Shown here one piece after another: positions 55,343 to 64,000 of a stretch of DNA of 64,000 nucleotides. The position numbers and the translations under genes were made by a program. Under the pieces are notes generated by a model, which did not search any database, had not been told where the DNA came from, and saw only the letters and a program-made list of their open reading frames with translations. The DNA lies in contig NC_063015.1 in NCBI RefSeq assembly GCF_020509005.1, positions 5,690,501 through 5,754,500 on the forward strand, in the 5' to 3' direction. Source of the stretch: Fulvia fulva. Lineage: Eukaryota; Ascomycota; Dothideomycetes; Mycosphaerellales; Mycosphaerellaceae. Within the stretch, counting starts at the first letter, position 1. Each line of letters opens with the position of its first letter.

Positions 55343-55560
55343 TGTATATTATAAAAGTTAATACTAACTTATATATATATAGCACAATATACGCCAAAGG
55401 ATCTATCGAGCTGTATGGCTCTAGAACGACCATTCGACAGCCCTTATCAAGACGACCAACACACGAAACCACAGGCTCGGCGCCTGCCCGGGCGCGTGCG
55501 CAATCAAAGTGCGAAGCACTCAAGTTCTAGTGTTATCCCCCTGGACCCTAGATTGCGACC
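55343..55560. other. Short stretch between pogo end and LINE-A5
   Basis: About 220 bp with TATATATA-rich sequence followed by unmutated, CA-containing sequence. GGCGCCTGCCCGGGCGCGTGC at about 55478 is a GC-rich inverted repeat. No gene. Confidence 0.4.
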
Positions 55561-56186
55561 GCAAACGCCGCGGAGGTGCCTAGCTGCATTAGGCAACTCC
55601 CAGGCAATGGCAGCCCAGGCTGAACGCAGCCTCGCAAGCATCAAATTGCTCGCAAGGAACACGCACCTAACCACGCTAGGCTCTGCCGCACCACAAAACA
55701 CAACAGAAGATACGTAGGCTACGGCACCACCGACGCCCACGGCTCCATAGGCGAAGCTGCCCCAAGACAACTGGTAGCAACTTATAGAGGACGTAAAAAG
55801 CTTGGAAACCAACGATCAGCTCCCATACCGGTCTCTCCAGGTGATGATCACTCAGCTACGCACGGCGCTGGTACTGTCGTATCACCGAGGGCAACAAGAA
55901 ATAAGGACGACGTCTCAGGCGATTAACAAGCCCACCCGGAATCAACACCCCTATAGCTAGGCATCGGTCGCGGCATCGACACCAGGCCCCCGCCTAATGT
56001 ACGATGCAGTTACGATCCATATTTCAGCAAAGGAAGACCAGGCCGAAGTTACAAAGCTATCGAACAAGGAGCTCGCCTAGCGAATCAATCAACTAGGGGT
56101 AGTCGTAGTGAACTAACAGTCTAACGGCACGCTATAGATCTATACTAGCTCTACTACTGCTAGGAAGCACCTAGAGGCGTAGCTAT
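55561..56186 (+). mobile_element. LINE-A5 fragment, ORF1 start region, interrupted by LINE-A4
   Basis: Begins at CAAACGCCGCGGAGG, shared with LINE-A1 from 2788, so it lacks the first about 150 nt of the leader. The ORF1 ATG is at 55607. It follows the LINE-A1 ORF1 to about 56186, where the LINE-A4 tail begins; the remainder lies beyond the window. The left half is little mutated and the right half is RIP-altered. Confidence 0.8.
55607..56186 (+). pseudogene. LINE-A5 ORF1 N-terminal part with 32-codon in-frame insert
   Basis: Reads MAAQA, then an extra 96 bp (ERSLASIKLLARNTHLTTLG and following, to about 55716) absent from LINE-A1 and A2, then ATAPPTPTAP and DNW, a stop, QLIEDVKSLETNDQLPYRSLQ. 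TAG stops occur at several Gln/Trp positions. The insert keeps the frame apart from a TAG at its end (CAG to TAG), so it could be an ancestral part of ORF1 lost from the other copies, or a later insertion. Confidence 0.75.
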
Positions 56187-56365
56187 AATAGATAGAAAGA
56201 TTTGTCATTCCCCTGTTCTAGGACCCTATCCGGCCTATATAGGTATATATCTATTGTTATATATAAAGGGAAACCCGAATAGGTAAAACCCCTTCCCGCC
56301 CCCGACCTCTCCTTATCTAGATTAGCGTTCCTTCTAAACGTGCGTAGTCTATGTCACTACCCCGT

Positions 56366-59054
56366 TAGCCCCCGCTCCTAGCCGGTCTCGTCGCGCTACG
56401 TCGTACCCTCTCTTCCTACACTACTCCTACTAGGCGGTACTGTTCTAGCTAGCCCTTCTCTAGTATCTAGTTCGTAATACGCCGTAGGTCCTTAGCGTTG
56501 TTAAGAAGTGCCCCAATCGTCCGGTTCCTCGCCTTTACTATCTACTCCCCCCTTCCTAGCGACTACCTCGGATAGACGAGGAGTACGTACCGTACGTTCT
56601 AGGAGCGATAGCCGTAGGGGTAGCTAGTATTCGTGTATCCTAGAACCTTCCTCTATAATAGGTACCCCTAGAGGCCGATGTGTTCGCTTCGTAGTTAGGT
56701 TACTATACTACTCTATGCCCTCGTAAGGCGGTAGTAGATAAGCTTCGGGGGGTGCTTAACCGCGGATTTCGTAGCTAACTATTCCTTAGGTTGTCCCGCT
56801 AGCTAAGGGCGTCCACTATGCCCTACACCCTAGTTGTTCTACCTCTCTTTCTATAGTTGCTCTATAAACGACTTCTTACCTTCCTATTATATTACTAGCT
56901 ATTCGTCCCTTACCCGGTAGTTCGGCTCGTTTCCGGGTCGAATGCCCTTATACGCTAGTACTAATTCGCGGGCCCTTACGACTATACTAGCGATGACCTT
57001 CTATACTAAGTACTGTGCCGACTTGCCTAAGTAGGAGGTCCGTAGTCCCTAGATATATAGGTCGATCGGCGGTATAGCGGTCTCGTACTTAAGCATCCTT
57101 ATTAGTGTCGACTTGTATACCCCGGTGACCTTCCTTAGGCATTGGTTTTAGATCTTCGCTAACGGCGCGACGAGTCCCTTTAATAGGTAGGCCCTCTCGC
57201 CTAAGGACTATACTTAGCTACTATAGGTAAGGACTAGCCGTATAATAGCCGTATATAGGAGTCGTAACTACCGGAAGTCCGCCCCCTATATAGACGTAGT
57301 GAGCCTCTAGCATAATGCTATATTCTGTTTAGCTTTCCGTAATATTGCCTATACGTACTTCCTCTACCGTAGCGCCGGATCTACCTATAGTCCGAGGATC
57401 CTAAGCTAATCTACCGGGTTAGTCGTATGCCCCTATATCTAGATAGAAGCTTACATATTATAGAACCGTAGCCGGCGCGTAAAGTGTATCAGATTGTACT
57501 TTTCTGGGGTAAACCGAGCCTCGTACCTCCTAGCCTAGTCCTCGGAGATCTTATACTTCTCTTCTAGTAGCCTACAGTTCTCCTTAGTCGAGGAAGACTA
57601 CGCTAGGATGTTCGTATCGTCTACGAAGCCGCTCGTAGCGGTGTTCTAGGATTCTAGGGCTAGGAGTAGCGTCGCTATAAAGAAGAGGAATAGGATAGGT
57701 ACTAGCGTTAAGCCTTACGGGATTCTAGTATAGACTACTTAAAATAGGCTTTTGTACTGACCGACCAGGATCGACGTACTACGGTTCTAGAGGTAGGACC
57801 GTACGAAGTTAACAAGTCACTTAGGGAGTCCTTTCGACCTTAGGATGTAGAGTAGCCGCGGGTGTGACACGCAGTCGAAGGCTCCTAATATGTCTAGGCT
57901 AAGTAAGGAAGCCACCTTGTCCCTATTCTTATACCAGATGGCCTTTACCTAAGAGGTGATAAGTTTCATCGCGGATAGCGTCGATCGCTATAGGCGCGTA
58001 CCTATCTAGGTGTCCGGGAGTAGGGAGTATTCCTCTACCGCCTCGGAGAGTCTCGTTATAACTAGCTTCTTAAGCGCCTTCCTAAGAGTGTTAAGGAGCG
58101 TAATTAGGCGGTACGACTTCACCTACGTATAGTCTTCCTTCTGCGGCTTGCGTAGGACCACTGTCGTCGATTGTTTAAAAGCTATCGGGTGGTACCCGGT
58201 CTATAGGCAGGCGTTAAAGATCGCTATAACTGCTAGGGCTAGTTGATCTCTACACTTCTTTAGTAGCTCGTTTGGGATCCTATCCGGCCCCGGGGCTTTC
58301 TTCGCCGGCAACTTCCTTAGCATAGCGGCAACTTCTCCCTCGGACACCTCCTGTTAGGCCGCGATACTAGGGGCTAGGGGAGTAGAGCTGTTTATGTCGC
58401 TTAGATCAGCCTCGACTAGGGGCGGGAAGAACTTGCTAGCCAGTAGACGCGCCTTGGCCTCGGGGTCGCTAACCGGGCCACTAGGCGATTGTAGCGCTAG
58501 GATAGAGAAGGAGGGGCCCTATGTAGGGTCCTGTCGGGCCCATTTCGCTAGCTTCTATATCCTCTCTAGCTTGCCGGCGATTTCTTCTACTATAGCCCTC
58601 TAGCCGACTACTTTCTCCCTCCGTATTATAGCTTTCTTCTATTAGCATACCTCCCTATATACGTTCTAGGCCTCCTCGCTATAGCTACTCGTCTATACCC
58701 GGCGGGCTCTCCTTACTTCTCTTCTTACCGTAGTGCACTTCGGCGTCTAGTATAGTTTAGACTATATCGTTAGTTAGGTAAGCGGAACGTAAAGTGAGGT
58801 CGCTTTTCCTATTTCGTCTATTAACCCTAAGACTGCCTCGTCTATCTCGTCTTTACTATTATATTGCTACTACGCGATCTAGACTAGCCTCTCGGAGTCA
58901 TCGAGGTACGCCTAGATGTTAGCCTAGTAGGCCTTTCCCTAGTTTAGCTTAGGGGTTCTCGCTAGTATACGTTATATCTATGTCGTAATAGAGGTCCTGA
59001 CTAGTATATAGTCTGACGACGCCTCGAGTTCATATTCAATCCTATAGTAGGTTA
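56366..59054 (-). pseudogene. LINE-A4 ORF2, C-terminal two thirds and part of the endonuclease, degenerate
   Basis: Colinear with LINE-A1 ORF2. The finger region is near 56590-56640, RT motif C near 57610-57630 and the RT N-terminal part near 58200-58330. Stops are spread, except that about 58100-58890 is the tract identical to LINE-A2. Confidence 0.87.
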
Positions 59055-59105
59055 CTATATAGTAGTAGCGCACCCCTTACTATATATTATAGAGAAAGGG
59101 ACACG

Positions 59106-60365
59106 ATGATAGCGATCGCAGGAAACGACCAGGAGCAGGAGAGTAACGAGTGGAAGGAGGTCTGCAGGAAGGCAGAAACAATGGCAATGGCAGGAGATGG
59201 CGAGCACCCAGAAAGAGCACTTAAGGGGATGATTTTGGAGCTCCTTGGAGGGCTAAAGGCACTAAGGAGCCAAACAGGACAGATCATTAACAGGACAGTA
59301 GCAGCAGCAGCAAAGAAGAGGACACAGGAAGGCCAGAAACCAAGCCAACCAACCTGGGCAGCAATTGCATCCCAAAACCCTCCCCCCCAGAAAACAGCTA
59401 TCAAGGTCTACATTTCCGACCAGCAAGAGCAGAAAGAGATTGGGGGCCTCTCAGGCAAGGAGATCATACAGAAGATTGGGATACAAGGCATCATTGGAGC
59501 CAGGAAAGAGAAGCGAGGTGTCCTTAAGCTGTTCACAGCACAGGAGCAAGACAGGAAGAGGCTAGAGACACAGAAGGAGTGGACAGTCAAACTAGGCAAG
59601 ACGGCTAAGGTCTCACACCAACAAAATATGGTTATTGCCCATGGGATGACCACAAAGTTCGACATTGAAGGAGACCTTAAGAGGCTGCAGGACCAGAACC
59701 AGGCTGTATGCCCAGGGCTACAGATCACAAAAGCAGCATGGGTCAACAGAAAGACAAAGGACACAAAGAGAGAGTCTTCTCTAGTGCTTTGGATAGGCAC
59801 TGCAGAACAGGCAAACACCGTGCTTGACAAGGGCATCTTCTGGGAATGTGAAAGAATGGACACAGAAATCCATAGAAGCACCCACAGACTACTGCAATGC
59901 TTCAAGTGCCAACAGTATGGTCATATCTCTACTAGATGCCCAAGCCAAAAGGACACTTGTTCCCACTGTGCTGGTAGCCACAAAGTACAGAATTGCACAG
60001 CCCCAAAGAGTGAAGCCAGATGTGCATGCTGTGGAAAGAAACACCCTTCCTGGTCCCAAGACTGCACAGCTAGGATTGAGGCAAAGAGGAGGGCAAGAGA
60101 AGCCAGGATCAACACCCCTATCAGATTCCAGACAGGGACAATCACCCAAGAACCCCCAAGGACTGTCTACAACCCTCTAAAAAGAGGCAGAACAGAAGAG
60201 ACCACACAGGCCCAAGGCCACCCTGCCATAGGTAGACCAAAGTCAATTGTGGTTGCAGGAAGAGACCCGTCACAAAGCAGGCTCAAACTTACCACAATCC
60301 CAAATAGCAGCCAGCAGCAGGAAGCACGAGAAGACCAGCAGGAGACCAGCATGGATGAGTCATGA
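59106..60365 (+). CDS. LINE-B ORF1: gag-like RNA-binding protein with three zinc knuckles
   Basis: 419 residues, starting MIAIAGNDQEQESNEWKEVC. The N-terminal half is charged and helical; the middle (about 95-230) resembles the esterase/RRM-like spacer of Tad/R1-type ORF1 proteins only in general layout. Knuckles lie at about 264-325: CFKCQQYGHISTRC, CSHCAGSHKVQNC and CACCGKKHPSWSQDC. The tail is Gln/Glu-rich. The protein should coat element RNA and help reverse transcription. The stop TGA overlaps the ORF2 ATG (ATGA, 60362-60365), pointing to reinitiation as the way ORF2 is translated at low level. Uninterrupted, unlike all LINE-A ORF1 copies here. Confidence 0.92.
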   Translation: MIAIAGNDQEQESNEWKEVCRKAETMAMAGDGEHPERALKGMILELLGGLKALRSQTGQIINRTVAAAAKKRTQEGQKPSQPTWAAIASQNPPPQKTAIKVYISDQQEQKEIGGLSGKEIIQKIGIQGIIGARKEKRGVLKLFTAQEQDRKRLETQKEWTVKLGKTAKVSHQQNMVIAHGMTTKFDIEGDLKRLQDQNQAVCPGLQITKAAWVNRKTKDTKRESSLVLWIGTAEQANTVLDKGIFWECERMDTEIHRSTHRLLQCFKCQQYGHISTRCPSQKDTCSHCAGSHKVQNCTAPKSEARCACCGKKHPSWSQDCTARIEAKRRAREARINTPIRFQTGTITQEPPRTVYNPLKRGRTEETTQAQGHPAIGRPKSIVVAGRDPSQSRLKLTTIPNSSQQQEAREDQQETSMDES

Positions 60366-63300
60366 TTGAGACACCCAATCTTACCACTATCCAGTACAAT
60401 GTCAACAAAAGCCAGCACAAGGTCCAGAGAAGCTTTCTCCAAGCACTGGACCCAAAGAAACACCTAGTCATTGCAGTCCAGGAACCTTGGATTAACAGCA
60501 AATCTAACAGACCATCTACTGCTAACGACCCAAGGTATCACACACTCCTAGCCAAACAAGGCACCCCTAGAACATGCATGTACATCAGCAAAGAGATGGC
60601 AACAGACAGCTGGGAACAAATCCAACAGGAAGGGGGAGACATCACCTCAGTCAGACTCAACACCAACCAAGGCAGCATCCACATCCACAGTGTATACAAC
60701 CCACCCCCCAGCTCCAGAAGCAGCACCCAGCTGGGCACACTACAACAGCTGCCAGACATCTTGCAGAGTGACTCCCAACACATCGTGCTGGGAGACTTCA
60801 ACTTGCACCATCCTACATGGGGATCAGACTTTGCACCTGCCCATCACTTCCTAGCTAACAGACTCCTCTCCACTACCCAAAGCAACAACATGCACCTAGT
60901 TACCCCGAAGGGCCTAACTACCTGGTCACAGAGAGCAAGCTCAAGCACCATTGACCTGTGCTTTGCATCGCATGACCTGCAGCAGAAGGTCACCAGATGC
61001 TGGGTTAACCAGGACTTGGAGTCCTCATCAGATCACCTCCCAATTCAGGTGGAGTTTGAAACACAGACACAGCAGGAAGGAGACCTAGAACCTCAGCTGG
61101 CCTGGAAGGCAGCCAACTGGGAACAGATCAGACAAGACCTGGAACAGAAGCTAGCTGGACTAGAGACCAGGAGACTGGAAACAGCCTTAGACATAGACCA
61201 AGCAGTGGCAGAACTGGTTAGAACAATGCAGGAAACTGCAGCAGCCCACACTAGAGAAAAGAAACAGTCACTGTACCAGAAGCCATTCTGGACAAAGGAA
61301 TGCTCAGAGAAGGTCAAGGCAGCCAGGCAGGCCAGGAGAGCCCTTACCCAGAGTCACTCCCAGGAAGCATGGGACAGATACAACCAGGCAACCAGAGACA
61401 AGAAGGCCCAGATCAAGAGGGACAAGATGCTGGAGTGGAGGTCAACAGTTGGATCCATTACCCAGAATCCTGAGAAGATGTGGAAACTAGCAAAGTGGGC
61501 AAGACAACCTACACAGGACAGAAACATACTGCCCCAGTTTCCAAACATTGAAGACCAGGAAGGAGTAATCCAACACACTCTCCTAGGAAAGGCACAGGCA
61601 TTGGGGAAACATTTCTTTGGCACACAGGTAGAAGCTGACCTGCAGGATCTGGAGGGCAGTGTGTATCCAACACCACTAGAGCAATCCTGCATAGTGGGAG
61701 AGCGAGAGATCAAGAGCATCATTAAGAGACTCTCAGGAAACAAGGCCCCAGGACCAGATGGGATTCCAAACTTGTTCATCAAGACATGCAAGGACCAGAT
61801 CTCCCCTGCACTGTCAAACATCTTTTCACAGTGCATGGCCCAAGGACACTGCCCTAAACACTTTAAGGAGTCACTGACTGTGGTCTTGAGAAAACCACAG
61901 AACGAGGACTACACAAAGCTAAAGGCATACAGACCTATTGCCTTGCTCAACACACTAGGCAAACTCCTGGAAAAGATCATAGCAGAAAGGCTGACAAACC
62001 TAGCTGAAGAACATGGAATCCTTCCTGAAGAACAGATGGGAGGCAGGAAACAAAGATCAACACTAACAGCTGTAGAACTTATCACAGAGCAGATCAAGAC
62101 CCTGTGGCACTTTGGGAACAACAAAGCAGCCACACTCCTCTCACTGGACATATCAGGAGCCTTTGACAATGTCTCACACCAGAGGCTGATCCACATCCTG
62201 AAACAGAAGGCTATCCCCAACTGGACAGTCCAGTTCATCCAGTCCTTGCGCAGAGGCAGAACCACAAGACTAAGACTGGGCAGATACAAATCTGACAGCA
62301 TGCCTACAGAGACAGGAATCCCACAGGGATCAACAATGTCTCCAATCCTGTTTCTCCTCTTTATGGCAGACCTGCCAGCAAAGCTAAACTCTAGAAACAC
62401 ATCAGCCTCAGGGTTTGTGGATGATACAAACATCCTAGCCTGGTCAGACAGCACAGAAGAGAACTGTAGAATCTTGCAGAAGAAACACGAGGAATTTGAG
62501 GAATGGGCCAGGAAACATGGAGCCAGATTTGCCCCAGAGAAGTATCAACTCATCCACTTCAGTAGAGCCAGAAACAGACACAATATGCAAGCCCCCATCA
62601 CTATTCAGGGACACACAACAGAACCCTCAAGTGAATTAAGGGTGCTAGGAATATGGCTGGATCCAAAGCTTAGCTGGGGACCACAGGTCAAGAAAGCACA
62701 GGCAAGAGCAGACAACAACAGGCAATCAATTGACAGGCTTACAGCCTCCACATGGGGAGCCACATTTGCGAAAGCAAAGGTTATGTACAAGGCCATTGTG
62801 AAGCCAGCTATGCTATATGGAGCCCAGATCTGGTCAGCCCAAGACAAGATCCCAAAGAGAATTGCAGATCCTATCAGCAGAGCCCAAGCCTCCTGTCTGA
62901 AAAAGGTGCTTGGAGCATACAAGTCAACTCCAACAAGGGTGGTCGAAATGGAGTCTGGCTCCCCACCAGCCAAGCTCTACCTTCAAGGGTTGAGATACCA
63001 GTATGCAGGAAAGACGTCTGCATACCCAGCCCAGCTAGTAATCCAGAAGGCAGTAAACAAAATCAGGAGCCAGTGCACAAGAAGGCACAGACAAGCAAGA
63101 CCCAATCCAGCCCCACAGAAGCAGCAGGACCTGCAGAAGTTCAAAGAACTAACAGAACAGCTGCACCTAGCCCAGCAGGAACAGGACAGAGGGGCTCAGG
63201 GGAGAGAATCAGCAGCCAGCCAAGGGAAGAAGCAACAGTCTCTAGCTGAAAGGATGGCAGGACTCCTCTGGAAGACTGAATGGACAAGAACCCCACAGAG

Positions 63301-63748
63301 GCCAGGAACCCCAAAGGCACTCCAACAGTTTGGTAGCCACAACTACCTACTGTACTCAGACCTGACTAGGTCAGAAGCAAGCATAGCAATACAAATCCGC
63401 TCTGAACACATCGGAGTCAGGGCATACCTGCATCAGAGAAAAGTCCCAGGTATCGAAGACAAGAGTTGCCCATGCGGCTACCTGTCCCAGAATATCGAAC
63501 ATAGACTGCTGGTTTGCAAAGAATGGAGTACAGGGAGAGGTGAATGGAGGGCAAGGGCAAGGAACAGAAACTTCCAAGCCATGATCAGCAATAAGGGAGA
63601 CCTCCAGAGAATTACAAGGTGGATCATCCACCAAGGATTTTTGGAGCAGTTCTCTCTTACTAGGGAAACAGAGATATGGATTGAGGAGAGAAAGAAGGAG
63701 GAGGAGAGCAGGAAGAGGGGGACAACTCCAGGGTTGCAGACAAGGTAG
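60362..63748 (+). CDS. LINE-B ORF2: AP-like endonuclease, reverse transcriptase, zinc finger
   Basis: 1,128 residues. Endonuclease (about 1-230): TTIQYNVNKS, AVQEPWIN (Glu41), VLGDFNLHHPTW, STIDLCFAS and SSDHLPI. RT (about 440-760): NKAPGPDGIPNLFIK, VVLRKP, YRPIALLNTLGKLLEK, motif A LSLDISGAFDNVSH (Asp596), motif B TGIPQGSTMSPILF, motif C GFVDDTNILA (Asp687, Asp688), motif D APEKYQLIHFSR and the LGIWLDPKLSW thumb start. The C-terminal finger is CPCGYLSQNIEHRLLVC (about 1036-1053). No RNase H domain follows. All key residues are present, so the enzyme is predicted to be active in nicking DNA and priming reverse transcription. Chimera A carries the same 3' coding part. Confidence 0.94.
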   Translation: MIETPNLTTIQYNVNKSQHKVQRSFLQALDPKKHLVIAVQEPWINSKSNRPSTANDPRYHTLLAKQGTPRTCMYISKEMATDSWEQIQQEGGDITSVRLNTNQGSIHIHSVYNPPPSSRSSTQLGTLQQLPDILQSDSQHIVLGDFNLHHPTWGSDFAPAHHFLANRLLSTTQSNNMHLVTPKGLTTWSQRASSSTIDLCFASHDLQQKVTRCWVNQDLESSSDHLPIQVEFETQTQQEGDLEPQLAWKAANWEQIRQDLEQKLAGLETRRLETALDIDQAVAELVRTMQETAAAHTREKKQSLYQKPFWTKECSEKVKAARQARRALTQSHSQEAWDRYNQATRDKKAQIKRDKMLEWRSTVGSITQNPEKMWKLAKWARQPTQDRNILPQFPNIEDQEGVIQHTLLGKAQALGKHFFGTQVEADLQDLEGSVYPTPLEQSCIVGEREIKSIIKRLSGNKAPGPDGIPNLFIKTCKDQISPALSNIFSQCMAQGHCPKHFKESLTVVLRKPQNEDYTKLKAYRPIALLNTLGKLLEKIIAERLTNLAEEHGILPEEQMGGRKQRSTLTAVELITEQIKTLWHFGNNKAATLLSLDISGAFDNVSHQRLIHILKQKAIPNWTVQFIQSLRRGRTTRLRLGRYKSDSMPTETGIPQGSTMSPILFLLFMADLPAKLNSRNTSASGFVDDTNILAWSDSTEENCRILQKKHEEFEEWARKHGARFAPEKYQLIHFSRARNRHNMQAPITIQGHTTEPSSELRVLGIWLDPKLSWGPQVKKAQARADNNRQSIDRLTASTWGATFAKAKVMYKAIVKPAMLYGAQIWSAQDKIPKRIADPISRAQASCLKKVLGAYKSTPTRVVEMESGSPPAKLYLQGLRYQYAGKTSAYPAQLVIQKAVNKIRSQCTRRHRQARPNPAPQKQQDLQKFKELTEQLHLAQQEQDRGAQGRESAASQGKKQQSLAERMAGLLWKTEWTRTPQRPGTPKALQQFGSHNYLLYSDLTRSEASIAIQIRSEHIGVRAYLHQRKVPGIEDKSCPCGYLSQNIEHRLLVCKEWSTGRGEWRARARNRNFQAMISNKGDLQRITRWIIHQGFLEQFSLTRETEIWIEERKKEEESRKRGTTPGLQTR

Positions 63749-63942
63749 TCAGAGGCTAACCACCATGACACTAGTGCACCCTAATGGAAGGAAAACTGAG
63801 AACTCATGGCAAGGAAGCTATTGGAGAAGGAGAGGAGGTTTTTACCTAGGAACAGGTTTCCTACCTTATGCAGCAACATATATAGACATAAACCCGCATG
63901 GGCCGGAGGGCACCATAACGGGTAAATGAATCATCTATCTAT
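63749..63942 (+). promoter_or_regulatory. LINE-B 3' UTR, probable RT-recognition region
   Basis: Contains GGTTTTTACCTAGGAACAGG, GCATGGGCCGGAGGGCACC and AATGAATCATCTATCTATCT. The 3' UTRs of LINE-A1 (about 7480-7590), chimera A (25710-25818) and chimera B (49650-49757) have the same order of GGTTTTYACC, GGTTTCC, GCATRGGCC and ATCT units, although the rest differs. Such conservation fits an RNA element bound by the reverse transcriptase. Confidence 0.6.
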
Positions 63943-64000
63943 CTATATAGTAGTAGCTATTTAAGATCTAGGAGAGGTCGATCGTGCCTTAGAGTCCCCC

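Larger units (their letters stand above)
59069..63942 (+). mobile_element. LINE-B, apparently complete and intact non-LTR retrotransposon
   Basis: About 4.87 kb in LINE-A4, flanked by CTATATAGTAGTAG(C) (59055-59069 and 63943-63957). The leader is only 36-37 nt. ORF1 (59106-60365) and ORF2 (60362-63748) are both open and overlap as ATGA. The 3' UTR is about 180 nt and ends in (ATCT)n. The sequence is rich in CA and TG, with no RIP stops, while the surrounding LINE-A4 is ruined, so insertion post-dates the last RIP there. It shares its 3' 1.7 kb with chimera A at near identity. This is the best candidate in the window for an active source of trans-acting LINE proteins. Confidence 0.95.
56187..64000 (-). 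mobile_element. LINE-A4, RIP-inactivated, minus orientation, leaves the window
   Basis: The 3' tail (reverse of ATCT units) starts at about 56187, followed by the 3' UTR and ORF2 up to 59054. LINE-B splits it at 59055-59069, and its endonuclease region resumes at 63957-64000. ORF1 and the 5' end are outside the window. It is inserted in LINE-A5. Confidence 0.9.

Noticed and set aside
1..64000. CRISPR arrays, prokaryotic operons, tRNA or rRNA genes
   Set aside because: None seen. The gene content, RIP pattern and element families are fungal, and direct repeats present are LTRs, tails or worn minisatellites.

Overview
The window looks like a transposon-rich block from a filamentous ascomycete (Pezizomycotina, possibly a Dothideomycete; this is inference). 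The element families are fungal: Ty3/gypsy chromoviruses, a copia remnant, Tad1-like two-ORF LINEs and pogo/Fot1-like DNA transposons. Most copies carry the mark of repeat-induced point mutation (RIP): CA and TG are depleted in favour of TA, and reading frames are broken almost only by TAG (from CAG or TGG) with some TAA.

Layout. 1-15.5 kb: a RIP-killed Ty3/gypsy pol (gypsy X, + strand), split by a LINE (LINE-A1, 2604-7586, ORF2 intact) and by a complete gypsy element in minus orientation (gypsy Y1, 7739-14027). 15.5-21.9 kb: a complete, less decayed gypsy of the same family (Y2) with a perfect CTATA target duplication. 21.9-26.1 kb: a copia remnant on the minus strand, split by a 2.8-kb chimeric retroelement (chimera A, 23033-25818). 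26.1-40.2 kb: an island with little RIP, holding a truncated LINE-A3, one convincing host gene (a secreted GH64 beta-1,3-glucanase, 30086-31447), diverged repeats, gene relics and a pogo deletion derivative with intact ends (36769-37939). 40.2-55.3 kb: a RIP-killed pogo transposon interrupted by gypsy Y3, which is interrupted by LINE-A2 (minus), which is interrupted by chimera B (47818-49757), four levels in all. 55.5-64 kb: a LINE-A5 fragment, invaded by LINE-A4 (minus, runs off the window), invaded by LINE-B (59069-63942), which has both ORFs intact.

The most unusual system is in chimeras A and B. Each starts with the same 1,078-bp module (about six substitutions apart, no indels) fused at the same module nucleotide to the 3' part of a different LINE family, and each has its own target-site duplication and (ATCT)n tail. 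The first 77 nt of the module fold on paper into a complete HDV-like self-cleaving ribozyme: P1, P2, P3, P1.1, P4 and a J4/2 with the catalytic-C context, with cleavage predicted exactly at the 5' boundary of both insertions. The module therefore looks like a discrete noncoding RNA parasite of LINE machinery that matures its own 5' end. The arrangement recalls the WEIRD-MGL (MINE) chimeras described in Magnaporthe, but whether the sequence is related cannot be decided here.

The LINEs supply endonuclease and reverse transcriptase. All seven LINE or chimera insertions whose 3' junction can be read have a target starting TATA or TATT, which can pair with the (ATCT)n RNA tail. LINE-B is the most likely active source.
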